64,000 nucleotides of DNA from Deinococcus ficus (GTDB lineage: Bacteria; Deinococcota; Deinococci; Deinococcales; Deinococcaceae). This document shows, piece after piece, positions 15,390 to 23,348 of this stretch. The number at the start of each line of letters is the position of its first letter. The stretch's first letter is position 1. Both the position numbers and the translations under genes were made by a program. The notes beneath the pieces were generated by a model that was given only the letters and a program-made list of their open reading frames with translations, was not told the origin of the DNA and did not search any database. Location: contig NZ_CP021084.1 in NCBI RefSeq assembly GCF_003444775.1, positions 247,737 to 311,736 of the forward strand. Reading direction: 5' to 3'.

Positions 15390-16784
15390 ATGATTCTTCG
15401 CCTCAGCCTTGACCCGCTCGGCCTGCACCTTCCCCTGGAAGAAACGGCGCTGAACCCGCCGCTGTACCTGCGCTTCGACAGCCGCCGGGCGACCGATTCG
15501 TGCACCATCGAGATGAACCACGCGACCCGCAAGGCGCTGGAGGCCCACCAGCGGGTGCGTGGCACGACCATGTACGACTTCGAGCGGCAGCTCCAGGACT
15601 TCGTTCAGGTGCATGCCCGCCCTCACCTGAGTGAGCACCTGGCCGGGTACCTGCTGGGGCTTCACCGCGAGGACCGGCCCCTGCCGACCGGGCCGCTGCC
15701 GACCCCGGAGCGCCTGACCCGCACGCTCCAGGCGTATGAGCGCGCGTTCCTGCCGGAGTTCCGCCTGATGGAGCAGGCCCGCCACCGCCGACCGGCCACG
15801 CTCCCGCCGGCGTTCGCGGCCTCCACCGAGACGCTCGCGGACATCGCCCTGGCCGGCATTCAGCGCCGGGACCGCGAGACGGTCGTGGCCCGCTACGCCG
15901 AGCAGGACGTCCTGGAACAGCGCTACAACCTGATGCTGCAGACCGTCGTGGCTGTCGGCCTCTGGCGCGGAGAGCGGGTGGTGTACCACTTCGACGCGGA
16001 CCTGCACGGCGCCCTGGAGGACACGGCGCTGCCGGACGACCTGCCCATGGACGCGTTGTGGGCGCTGCCGCAGTCGGCGCTGTACATCGACCTGCCGGAA
16101 GGAAGTGTCCCGCCCGTGCCGGGCCTGCCCCTGTGCGGGGCCTACCTGTGGCTGGGCGAGCAGGGCGCGGACGAGGCGCCGGCGCTGCACTTCGTGCTCG
16201 ACGGCGGCTCGCCCAGTCACCTCCTGCCGCTGCGCATGCCGTTGAAAGCGACGCTCGGGGAGACGCTGAGCGCCCTGGAACCGCCCGACACCCCGGACGG
16301 GCAGGACGCCGCGCGCCTGGCGCGGAGCATCGTCCGGGGCATGTGCGTGCCGGTGCTCAAGCTGCTGCTCTACCTCCAGACCAGCGCGCCGGACGTGCAG
16401 GTCCGCGCCGCACCGGCCGGGTCCCGCCGCCCGCGCGGCGCGGCGGCGCTCGTGCACCTGGACGTGGGGCAGCGCCTGGGCGCGGCCATTCGCACGGGGC
16501 TCGACGAGCAGGCGCAGGCCGCGGCGTGGCAGCAGCAGCACCCGGACGTTCAGGTTCCGCCGCGCCCGCCGGCCCGCTGGACGGTGGAGGCCGGGACCGG
16601 CCTGCCCGTCTGGACACCGCCGATCGCCGCGGCCGTCCACTTCGACCCCGCCCCGGACAGCTGGCGGCGCCACCCGGTGCCCGCGGCGCGCAGCGCCGTC
16701 CGGCTGCCCCGGCCGTCCAGGCAGGCGGCCGCCACGGCCCGAGAGGCGCTGCAGCTGGGCTGGCCCGGCCCGGCCGGCCGCTAG
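15390..16784 (+). CDS. Hypothetical protein, 464 aa
   Basis: A large soluble protein, mixed alpha/beta, with no membrane segment. The sequence around residues 200-300 (LWALPQSALYIDLPEG..., GAYLWLGEQGADEAPALHFVLDGG) is beta-rich; the C-terminus is proline- and arginine-rich and likely disordered. No catalytic motif recognised. ATG 15390 (MILRLSLDPLGLHL) is preferred over ATG 15363 because GGAG precedes it. Confidence 0.6.
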   Translation: MILRLSLDPLGLHLPLEETALNPPLYLRFDSRRATDSCTIEMNHATRKALEAHQRVRGTTMYDFERQLQDFVQVHARPHLSEHLAGYLLGLHREDRPLPTGPLPTPERLTRTLQAYERAFLPEFRLMEQARHRRPATLPPAFAASTETLADIALAGIQRRDRETVVARYAEQDVLEQRYNLMLQTVVAVGLWRGERVVYHFDADLHGALEDTALPDDLPMDALWALPQSALYIDLPEGSVPPVPGLPLCGAYLWLGEQGADEAPALHFVLDGGSPSHLLPLRMPLKATLGETLSALEPPDTPDGQDAARLARSIVRGMCVPVLKLLLYLQTSAPDVQVRAAPAGSRRPRGAAALVHLDVGQRLGAAIRTGLDEQAQAAAWQQQHPDVQVPPRPPARWTVEAGTGLPVWTPPIAAAVHFDPAPDSWRRHPVPAARSAVRLPRPSRQAAATAREALQLGWPGPAGR

Positions 16785-16877
16785 AGTCCACTGCAGGATC
16801 CGCGCGGGGCGCCTCACCCGTCCTTTCAGTCCGGGTGGCGGTGCACTCCGGCGCCACCTCGCCGTCAAGGAGACCAC

Positions 16878-18920
16878 GTGAACACACCCACCGAACGCCA
16901 CGAGCACCTCACCCAGCGCCTCAGCGCCGCCAACCTCGCGTACCACAACACCGGGGAAAGTGAGCTGAGCGACCACGAGTACGACACGCTGAGGCAGGAA
17001 CTGCGCGCGCTCGAAGCCGCGCATCCGACCCTAAACAGCGGCCTGGATGTCGTCGGCGCCCCTGCGGACATTCAGGTCATGTCCCGGACGCACCTGACAC
17101 CCATGCTGTCTCTGGGGAACGCGTACGCGCTGGAGGACCTGCAGAAGTTCGAAGCGAAGCTGTCCAACCACCTCGGCAGCAGCGGCGCGCGGCAGTACAC
17201 CATGGAGCTGAAGATCGACGGGCTCAGCTGCAACATCGTCTACCGCGACGGGGCGCTGCTCTGGGCCGCGCCGCGCGGGAACGGCGTGGAGGGGGACGAC
17301 ATCACCGCGCAGATCCGGATGCTGGGCCTGCCCGAGCGCGTGCCGGTGCAGGGCGACCTGGAAGTGCGGGGGGAGATCTACATGCCGCGCAGTCACCTCG
17401 CGCATTACAACGCCGCGGCCCGCGAGAAGGGCGAACGGGAGTTCAAGAACGCCCGCAACGCCGCGGTGGGCTGCCTGCGCAAAGGCACGCCGGAGCGCGT
17501 GTCCCTGCTGAAGTTCGCCGCGTACGGCGTCGGCCGCCGGCCGGCGGCGCTGGACACGGTCACCACGCAGGCGGAGATGCTGGAGCGGCTGCGGGCCCTG
17601 GGCTTCCCCACCGCGCCGGGCACCACCGTGGTGAGCAGCATGGACGAGGCGCAGCAGGCGCACCAGGCGCTCAGTGACCGCCGGGCCGAGCTGGACTTCG
17701 ACGCGGACGGCACCGTGCTGAAACTCAACCGCTTCGACCTGCAGCAGGAGGCGGGCCTGGGCAGCCTCACGCCGCACTGGGCGACCGCGTACAAGTTCGA
17801 CATGCCCGAAGTCAGCACGCGGCTGCGGAGCGTCACGTTCACCACCGGACGGACCGGGAAGATCACGCCCGTCGCGGAACTCGAACCGGTGGACGTGGAC
17901 GGCAGCACCGTCAGCCGCGCCACGCTGAACAACGAGGACTTCATCACCGCCCTCGGCCTGCACGAGGGGGACACCGTGACCCTGCGCAAGGCCGGGAGTG
18001 TGATTCCGGAAATCACGGGCGTGATCACGGCCCTCCGGGAACCGGGCAGCGCGCCGGTGACGGTGCCGTTCGCCTGCCCGAGCTGTCACACGCCCCTGCT
18101 GCGCCGCCAGGAGGCGAGCGAGGGCGGCCGGGCGCAGGCCGCGCACCACTGCGTGAACGCCGAGTGTCCCGCGCAGATCCAGGCGCGGCTGCTGTACGCC
18201 ACCGAGAAGGACGTGCTCGACATTCAGGGCGTGCGGGAGGCGGCGGTGCAGGGCCTCCAGGCGGCCGGGGTGCGGACGTTCGATCAGCTGTACGCCCTGA
18301 CCGAGCAGGACATCGCGGCGGTGCCGCTCGGCGAGGGACGCGTGATCGGGGCGAAAAACGGCGCGAAGATTCACGCCGCCATTCAGGAAAGCCGGTCACG
18401 GGACCTGTGGCGCTTCATTCGCGCGCTGTCGATTCCCGGCACGGGCAAAGGCACCGCGCAGCGCCTCGCTGAGCAGTACGCCAGCCTGGAGGAACTCCGC
18501 GTCGCGGCGCTGCAACCCGACGCGGTGAGCGTCTTCGCGGGCATTCGCGACATCGGGGCGTTCACGGCCGGGCAGATCGTGGAGCACCTGCGGGGGGAAG
18601 GGGGCCGGCTGATTCAGGCCCTGAACGGGGCGGGCGTCACGCCCACCGCGAGCCGGGCGTTGAGCGTCGGGACGGGCCTGGCGGACCTGAAGGTCGTGGT
18701 GACCGGCACGCTCAGCCTGGACCGCAGCGCCGTGGAGACGTGGCTGCGTCAGCACGGCGCGCAGGTGAGCGGGAGCGTCACGAAGAAGACCACGCACCTC
18801 CTGGCCGGGGCGGGCGGGGGCGGCAAGGCGCAGAAGGCCGAGGCTCTGGGCGTGCCTGCCCTCACCGAGGCGCAGATGGCCGCGCTGTGTGCGGAGCGGG
18901 GCCTGACCTTCCTCGCGTGA
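16878..18920 (+). CDS. ligA: NAD-dependent DNA ligase
   Basis: Seals nicks in duplex DNA using NAD+. The 680-residue protein has the complete LigA order: Ia domain (residues 1-70 with the conserved YHN and YD), adenylation domain with the nucleophile lysine K112 in MELKIDG, OB fold, a four-cysteine zinc finger (CPSC...CVNAECPAQ), helix-hairpin-helix repeats and a C-terminal BRCT domain (LKVVVTGTL). Start ATG 16878 follows AAGGAGA. LigA is usually a single chromosomal gene, so a copy amid accessory genes suggests a second ligase available during heavy DNA repair, which is inference. Confidence 0.95.
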   Translation: MNTPTERHEHLTQRLSAANLAYHNTGESELSDHEYDTLRQELRALEAAHPTLNSGLDVVGAPADIQVMSRTHLTPMLSLGNAYALEDLQKFEAKLSNHLGSSGARQYTMELKIDGLSCNIVYRDGALLWAAPRGNGVEGDDITAQIRMLGLPERVPVQGDLEVRGEIYMPRSHLAHYNAAAREKGEREFKNARNAAVGCLRKGTPERVSLLKFAAYGVGRRPAALDTVTTQAEMLERLRALGFPTAPGTTVVSSMDEAQQAHQALSDRRAELDFDADGTVLKLNRFDLQQEAGLGSLTPHWATAYKFDMPEVSTRLRSVTFTTGRTGKITPVAELEPVDVDGSTVSRATLNNEDFITALGLHEGDTVTLRKAGSVIPEITGVITALREPGSAPVTVPFACPSCHTPLLRRQEASEGGRAQAAHHCVNAECPAQIQARLLYATEKDVLDIQGVREAAVQGLQAAGVRTFDQLYALTEQDIAAVPLGEGRVIGAKNGAKIHAAIQESRSRDLWRFIRALSIPGTGKGTAQRLAEQYASLEELRVAALQPDAVSVFAGIRDIGAFTAGQIVEHLRGEGGRLIQALNGAGVTPTASRALSVGTGLADLKVVVTGTLSLDRSAVETWLRQHGAQVSGSVTKKTTHLLAGAGGGGKAQKAEALGVPALTEAQMAALCAERGLTFLA

Positions 18921-18965
18921 CCCCGTGGGTAAAGTTCGCCCTTAGCTGAGGTGACGGCCGGTCTC

Positions 18966-19229
18966 ATGCCTGCAGGTGATAACGGAGGCATGACTGCCAC
19001 CCTGCACAGCCCAGCGTCCTCCGTTGCGTTTGCCTCGCCTGTGCCTGCGCTGCAGCAGCTGCTCGCACAGATTCCCGCAGAGGAGCGCGCCCTGAGCGGC
19101 CGCGTGCTGATGGCCGGCGCGGCCAGCATGCCCGTGATGGTCGGCCTGACCTTCCTCGCCCCGTGCGTGGCGCCGACCCTCAGCGCCCTCGCGTTCGGCC
19201 TGTTCGCCCTTCGCGCCTACCGGAAGTAA
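18966..19229 (+). CDS. Small hydrophobic protein, about 88 aa
   Basis: The C-terminal 45 residues are hydrophobic (GRVLMAGAASMPVMVGLTFLAPCVAPTLSALAFGLFALR), enough for one or two membrane helices, ending in a basic YRK tail. Start is uncertain: ATG 18966 has GAGGTGA at good spacing, whereas ATG 18990 has GGAGG too close. Lies 45 bp after ligA; a hairpin terminator follows. Function unknown. Confidence 0.5.
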   Translation: MPAGDNGGMTATLHSPASSVAFASPVPALQQLLAQIPAEERALSGRVLMAGAASMPVMVGLTFLAPCVAPTLSALAFGLFALRAYRK

Positions 19230-19247
19230 CCCTTCAGCACCTCCACG

Positions 19248-19274
19248 GCACCCGGCGCCTCCCGCGCCGGGTGC
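19248..19274 (+). terminator. Hairpin, probable terminator
   Basis: Perfect 11-bp arms GCACCCGGCGC and GCGCCGGGTGC with a 5-base loop, 18 bp after the stop of the small hydrophobic protein. Only two T residues follow, so termination may be weak. Confidence 0.6.
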
Positions 19275-19651
19275 GTTCATGTGGCAGTGGAGATCAAGGA
19301 GTCAGGTCGCCTGAGCGGTTGGTGGAATCGGCCCGCAGGGCGGGAGTCACAGATAAATCAGCCCTGCCGAGGCGGGGACACACACAGCGACCGGCCCCTG
19401 ACCAGCGAGGTCAGGGGCCGGTGTCAGGGTTTAGTGGGCAGTTTCCGGACAGAATCTTTTGAGTCTGTTCTGTTTATAAAGGAAATACAACGGATGCCGG
19501 GCGCAGCGCGACAGCCCCTGCACCCATCGCCGCGACGAGAGAGAACATCCACTGCGAGCCTCACTCACCTGGGCAATGCTCCACACGCGTACCAGGCGCA
19601 TCCACCGATGAGCGAACAGCCCTTCACCCTGGCCAGGGTCCAGACCTGGGC
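19275..19651. other. 377-bp gene-free stretch with a strong hairpin
   Basis: No convincing gene. It holds a 13-bp perfect inverted repeat at 19391-19421 and an AT-richer patch around 19455-19490 (AGTCTGTTCTGTTTATAAAGG) that could hold the promoter for the PP-loop gene downstream. A reading frame at 19281-19727 crosses it but has no family resemblance or start signal. Confidence 0.5.
19391..19421. repeat. Perfect 13-bp inverted repeat
   Basis: CCGGCCCCTGACC and GGTCAGGGGCCGG enclose a 5-base loop AGCGA. No T tract follows on either strand. Could be a terminator, a protein site or a structured RNA element. Confidence 0.6.
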
Positions 19652-20605
19652 ATGCCTGTCCACCCAGCCCCCACCCGCAAGCCGCACCTCACGCCCCTCC
19701 TGCGGCTCAGCCAGAAGCCGCCTCTGACCGTCCTGAGCTTCGGCGCCGGACAGGACAGCGCGATGCTGCTCGCCCTGTGCCTGGAAGACCGCGCATTCCA
19801 GAAGCAGTACATCCCCGGCGACCTGGCAGTCCTGATGAGCTCCACCGGCCTGGAGCACCCGGAGACCGACGCCTACCGCGAGCGGACCGCCGCCCTGTGC
19901 GCCGAGCGGAACGTCCCCTTCCTGCACATCACGCCGGACCTGGGCTTTCACACACCGTCCTGGCAGACCCTGCACACACAGTGGATCAAGAACCAGACGA
20001 TTCAATCCCTGGTCTTCCCCCGCACCTGTTCCATATCACTCAAGCTCGGCCCCTTCTATAAGGCACTCAACGCGCTCCTGGCGCAGCGTTACGGCTACCC
20101 CGCGCAGCGCGGGCGCGTCACGCGGGCGGCCCTCTACGCCTACGCGCAGGATTACGGTCCGGTGCAGGTCATGATCGGGTTCGGCAAAGGCGAGGAGCGC
20201 CGCATCAAGCCCACCCCCAGCGGGTTCATGACCCAGACGGTCGAGCGTCTCTTTCCCCTGATCGACATGGGCCTGACCCGCGCTGGCTGCCAGGCCGGCA
20301 CGGCCGCACTGGGCTTCGAGGTGCCGATGCCATCGAACTGCCAGCACTGCCCCTTTCACGGCCCCCTGGACCTGCTGCGGCTTCACCGCAAACACCCGGA
20401 AAGCTTCGCGCTGTGGAGTCAGTTCGAACGCACGAAGCTCACCGCCGAGAAATGGCAGGGCACGCGCAACCACACGGTCAAAGGCGACGACCGCACCCTC
20501 GACCAGCACCTCGACGCGGCCACGCGCGAGTTCGGTCACCTCGACGTCGCGGAACTCGACTTCCTGCGGCACACCAGAGGGCACGGCAATACCACCGGCT
20601 TCTGA
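19652..20605 (+). CDS. PP-loop ATPase of the PAPS reductase-like superfamily
   Basis: A 317-residue protein of the adenine nucleotide alpha-hydrolase fold. The PP-loop reads LSFGAGQDSAML near residue 30, the counterpart of SGGxDS that binds and adenylates. A FPRTCS segment follows near residue 125, and NCQHCPFHG near 232 supplies cysteines for a metal site. Proteins of this layout occur in plasmids and phages and act in sulfur or nucleotide modification; it is not a classical CysH because the C-terminal ECGLH box is absent. No partner genes are adjacent, so substrate is unknown. Start ATG 19652 is the first in frame; no clear ribosome binding site. Confidence 0.65.
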   Translation: MPVHPAPTRKPHLTPLLRLSQKPPLTVLSFGAGQDSAMLLALCLEDRAFQKQYIPGDLAVLMSSTGLEHPETDAYRERTAALCAERNVPFLHITPDLGFHTPSWQTLHTQWIKNQTIQSLVFPRTCSISLKLGPFYKALNALLAQRYGYPAQRGRVTRAALYAYAQDYGPVQVMIGFGKGEERRIKPTPSGFMTQTVERLFPLIDMGLTRAGCQAGTAALGFEVPMPSNCQHCPFHGPLDLLRLHRKHPESFALWSQFERTKLTAEKWQGTRNHTVKGDDRTLDQHLDAATREFGHLDVAELDFLRHTRGHGNTTGF

Positions 20606-20749
20606 AGCAGGAAGGACGGCAGGTACCGCGCGCAACCACCCGGGCGTCCTCCATGCTCGAAGCCTGACGCATCTTCCTTGCCTGCGGTCATTCCGGTGCG
20701 CCGCGGCGCAGCATCCCTCCACCCCTCACCTGCGTATCAAAGGACCAAC

Positions 20750-21385
20750 ATGACCCGAACCCGCCTGACCGTGACCGTCTGCACCGCCCTTCTTCTGCTG
20801 GGCAGCGCGGACGCCAGCCGCCGGAGCACCAGCTCCAGTTCTGCAAGCACGTCCAGCCGCAGCAGTTCAACGAGTGTCAGCCGTTCATCCACCCCGCGTT
20901 CCACCGGCTCCACCCCCAGCACTCCGAAACCGGCGGCCCCCAAGCCCGTGGTGTCCACCCCAGCTGCCCGGCCCGCGGCCGTCAGTGGCGGGGCCATGGG
21001 CGGACGGGCCGTGCCCCGCACCGCGCCGGCGTCCGGCACGAAGGCGGCGCCCATGACCAGGGCGGTGCCGAAGACGTCCCTTAAACCGAAGGTCAAGGTC
21101 AGCGACTGCGACGCGGACGACCTGGCTGAAGGTGACGTGCAGGACTGCGGGGTGGCCGCGCTCCCGGCCGTCGTGGCGGGCGCAGCCGCGACCGGCGTGG
21201 CCGTGGCGGGTGCGCCCGCCGTCACCACCAACGGAGCGGAGCTTGCAGACGCGCAGGTCGTCTCCGCGGTGCAGAACACCGAGCAGCGGCCGAACATCCT
21301 GTTGTGGGTCCTCCTGACCGTGGGCACCCTCGCGTTGTTCGCTGCGCTGGTGCTGGCCGGGCGGCGCGGTGGCCGGCGGCACTGA
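20750..21385 (+). CDS. Secreted Ser-rich protein with C-terminal membrane anchor
   Basis: A 211-residue protein with a signal peptide (ending near SADA), a serine-rich low-complexity stretch (RRSTSSSSASTSSRSSST), a Pro/Ala/Thr-rich stalk, a short cysteine pair (DCDADD...DCG) and one C-terminal transmembrane helix (ILLWVLLTVGTLALFAALVLA) with a basic tail. This is the shape of an anchored surface or envelope protein with a disordered stalk. ATG 20750 has AAAGGA upstream. Function unknown. Confidence 0.65.
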   Translation: MTRTRLTVTVCTALLLLGSADASRRSTSSSSASTSSRSSSTSVSRSSTPRSTGSTPSTPKPAAPKPVVSTPAARPAAVSGGAMGGRAVPRTAPASGTKAAPMTRAVPKTSLKPKVKVSDCDADDLAEGDVQDCGVAALPAVVAGAAATGVAVAGAPAVTTNGAELADAQVVSAVQNTEQRPNILLWVLLTVGTLALFAALVLAGRRGGRRH

Positions 21386-21486
21386 CCCGGTCAGGGAACA
21401 CCGTTCACCCTGCATTCAGGGTCATGGGGCGGCATGGGCGCTGCACCACCGCGGTCGCCCGCCACACTTCCCCAAGGACGGTCCCC

Positions 21487-21834
21487 ATGACGCAGTTCAC
21501 CCCCGCTGGCCCGGACAGCCTCACCCCCCTCGCCCCGCCCCGCTTCTGGAACGAGCGCCAGAGCGTGCACCTCGACCAGACGTTCGTGCACCGCAGCGGC
21601 GCGAAAGTGCGCGTAAACGTCGTGCGTGACAGCGTGCCCTTTCAGTCGTACGCCCGGGCGGAGGGCTTCGACCCGGCCGCCATGACGTGGAATCCCATCG
21701 CCTCCATCCCCCACCCCCGGATGACGAGCCGGGGACTGAACGGGTACGAGCCGGCCGGGAATGCCGCGGTCCAGTCGCAGCTCATCAGCGATAGCACAGA
21801 GCTTCTGCGGCTCGCGGCGCAACTGTTGGACTGA
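21487..21834 (+). CDS. Hypothetical protein, 115 aa
   Basis: A soluble protein, beta-rich in the middle (VHLDQTFVHRSGAKVRVNVVRDSV), ending in a short helix. CAAGGAC lies upstream of the ATG. The nearby ACCCTG-catt-CAGGGT hairpin (21407-21422) belongs to the recurrent intergenic set. No family recognised. Confidence 0.55.
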   Translation: MTQFTPAGPDSLTPLAPPRFWNERQSVHLDQTFVHRSGAKVRVNVVRDSVPFQSYARAEGFDPAAMTWNPIASIPHPRMTSRGLNGYEPAGNAAVQSQLISDSTELLRLAAQLLD

Positions 21835-22025
21835 ATCACCCGCCCGCTCCCTACCATGACGTGCGGCGTGTCACGCGCCGCGTCGGACCTGCGCCTCCCC
21901 CACGCTCCCGGACGGAACGTGCGTCAGGTCCTCCGCCGTGCCCCGGCTGCCTCCCCACAGCTGCGCGGCCCTCGCCCTGTGCCCACCGCTGCCTTTTCGC
22001 CTTCTCCTCCTGTGAGCGTAGACCC

Positions 22026-23285
22026 ATGACTGAACTCCACCGTGCCCGCACCGCCACGTGGCTGCTGTTCCTGTTCAACGGCATCCTCTTCGCCAGCTGG
22101 GCCGCTCAGATTCCCCGGATGACCGAGCGCCACGACCTCAACCACCAGACCCTCGGGGTGATGCTTCTGCTGATGACGCTCGGCAACCTGCTCGCCATCC
22201 GCCCCACGAACGCGGCGCTCCGGCGCATGACCACCGGGCAGGTCGGCTTGATCGGCATCAGCGTCATGAGCGCCGGCCTGCTGCTGCTCACCATCGCCCC
22301 GACCGTGCCGCTCCTGATGGGGGGCATCCTGGTGCTCGGCGCCGGGTTCGCCGCCACCGACCTGGGCATGAACCGCGCCGGCGCGCGCCTGGAAGAAGCG
22401 CTCGGCACGCCGATCATGTCGGGCCTGCACGGCGCGTTCAGCGTCGGAATCATGGCCGGGGCCGGCCTGTTCGCCCTGATCGTCTCGCAGAACGTCGGGC
22501 TGCTCCCGGCCTTCGCCGGCCTCGGCGCGCTGTGCATCGCCCTGACCGCTGCGCTGCTGCCCCTGCACCAGCGCACCCTCGACCCGGCCGTGAACCCGCC
22601 CGAGGACGGTCCCAGCCGCGCCGCCCCCAGCCGCGGCATTCCCCTGATCCTCACCCTGGGCCTGTGCGCCGCCCTGATCGAAGGGCTGATCAACGACTGG
22701 TCGACGCTGTACATGGGGGACGTGCTGGGCAGCAGTGAGCAGGCCGCCCCGCTCGGCCTGGCCGCGTTCGGGCTGATGATGACCGTCGGCCGCCTGATCG
22801 GCGACGGACTCACCCGCGCGTTCGGACCTGTGATCCTGGGCACGCTCGGCAGCCTCATGACCGCGGCCGGGCTCGGCCTGCTGCTCAAGGGCCAGGGCGA
22901 GGCGGTGGGTCTGGGCGGCTTCGCCCTGGTCGGCCTGGGCATTTCCGTGCTCGCGCCGCTCATGTTCAGTGCGGCCGGCCGGCACCCCAATCCGGCCGCC
23001 ATGACCGGGCTGATCACGGTGTTCTACTGCGGCTTCCTCGTCGGCCCGGCGGTGATGGGGCTGCTCAGCGCCGCTGTGGGTCTGCACCTGGCGTTCGTGC
23101 TGCCGCTGGCCCTGGCGGTGCTGAGCGCCGCGCTCTGGACCGTCCTGAAAACCCCCGTCCAGGACGGCGGCCCTTCAGGCGCGCCCTCAGAGCTGGAGCG
23201 TCACCCCCAGCGCCTGCACACCGAGCTGCTTCCCGCGCCGCAGGGCCGGGAGGACAAGGACGCGGTCCTCTCACACCACCCCTGA
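22026..23285 (+). CDS. MFS transporter
   Basis: A 419-residue major facilitator with about twelve hydrophobic helices in two halves. The N-terminal pattern (LFLFNGILFASWAAQIPRMTERHDL) resembles the YbjJ-like branch. The charged loop between helices 6 and 7 (HQRTLDPAVNPPEDGPSRAAP) divides the halves. Acts in the cytoplasmic membrane as a proton-linked carrier or efflux pump; the substrate cannot be inferred. ATG 22026 is the first that leaves an intact first helix. A terminator follows directly. Confidence 0.85.
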   Translation: MTELHRARTATWLLFLFNGILFASWAAQIPRMTERHDLNHQTLGVMLLLMTLGNLLAIRPTNAALRRMTTGQVGLIGISVMSAGLLLLTIAPTVPLLMGGILVLGAGFAATDLGMNRAGARLEEALGTPIMSGLHGAFSVGIMAGAGLFALIVSQNVGLLPAFAGLGALCIALTAALLPLHQRTLDPAVNPPEDGPSRAAPSRGIPLILTLGLCAALIEGLINDWSTLYMGDVLGSSEQAAPLGLAAFGLMMTVGRLIGDGLTRAFGPVILGTLGSLMTAAGLGLLLKGQGEAVGLGGFALVGLGISVLAPLMFSAAGRHPNPAAMTGLITVFYCGFLVGPAVMGLLSAAVGLHLAFVLPLALAVLSAALWTVLKTPVQDGGPSGAPSELERHPQRLHTELLPAPQGREDKDAVLSHHP

Positions 23286-23298
23286 GTTCCAGACTTCT

Positions 23299-23331
23299 GC
23301 AGCCCCGTCCGAAAGGCGGGGCTGCTCTTTT
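23299..23331 (+). terminator. Rho-independent terminator
   Basis: Arms GCAGCCCCG (23299-23307) and CGGGGCTGC (23317-23325), then TCTTTT. Sits between the convergent MFS and SEFIR genes and can serve the plus strand. Confidence 0.85.
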
Positions 23332-23348
23332 GTGCGCGGCGCCGACGG

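Noticed and set aside
19281..19727. 148-codon frame before the PP-loop gene
   Set aside because: Crosses two hairpins, has no ribosome site and overlaps the real gene start.
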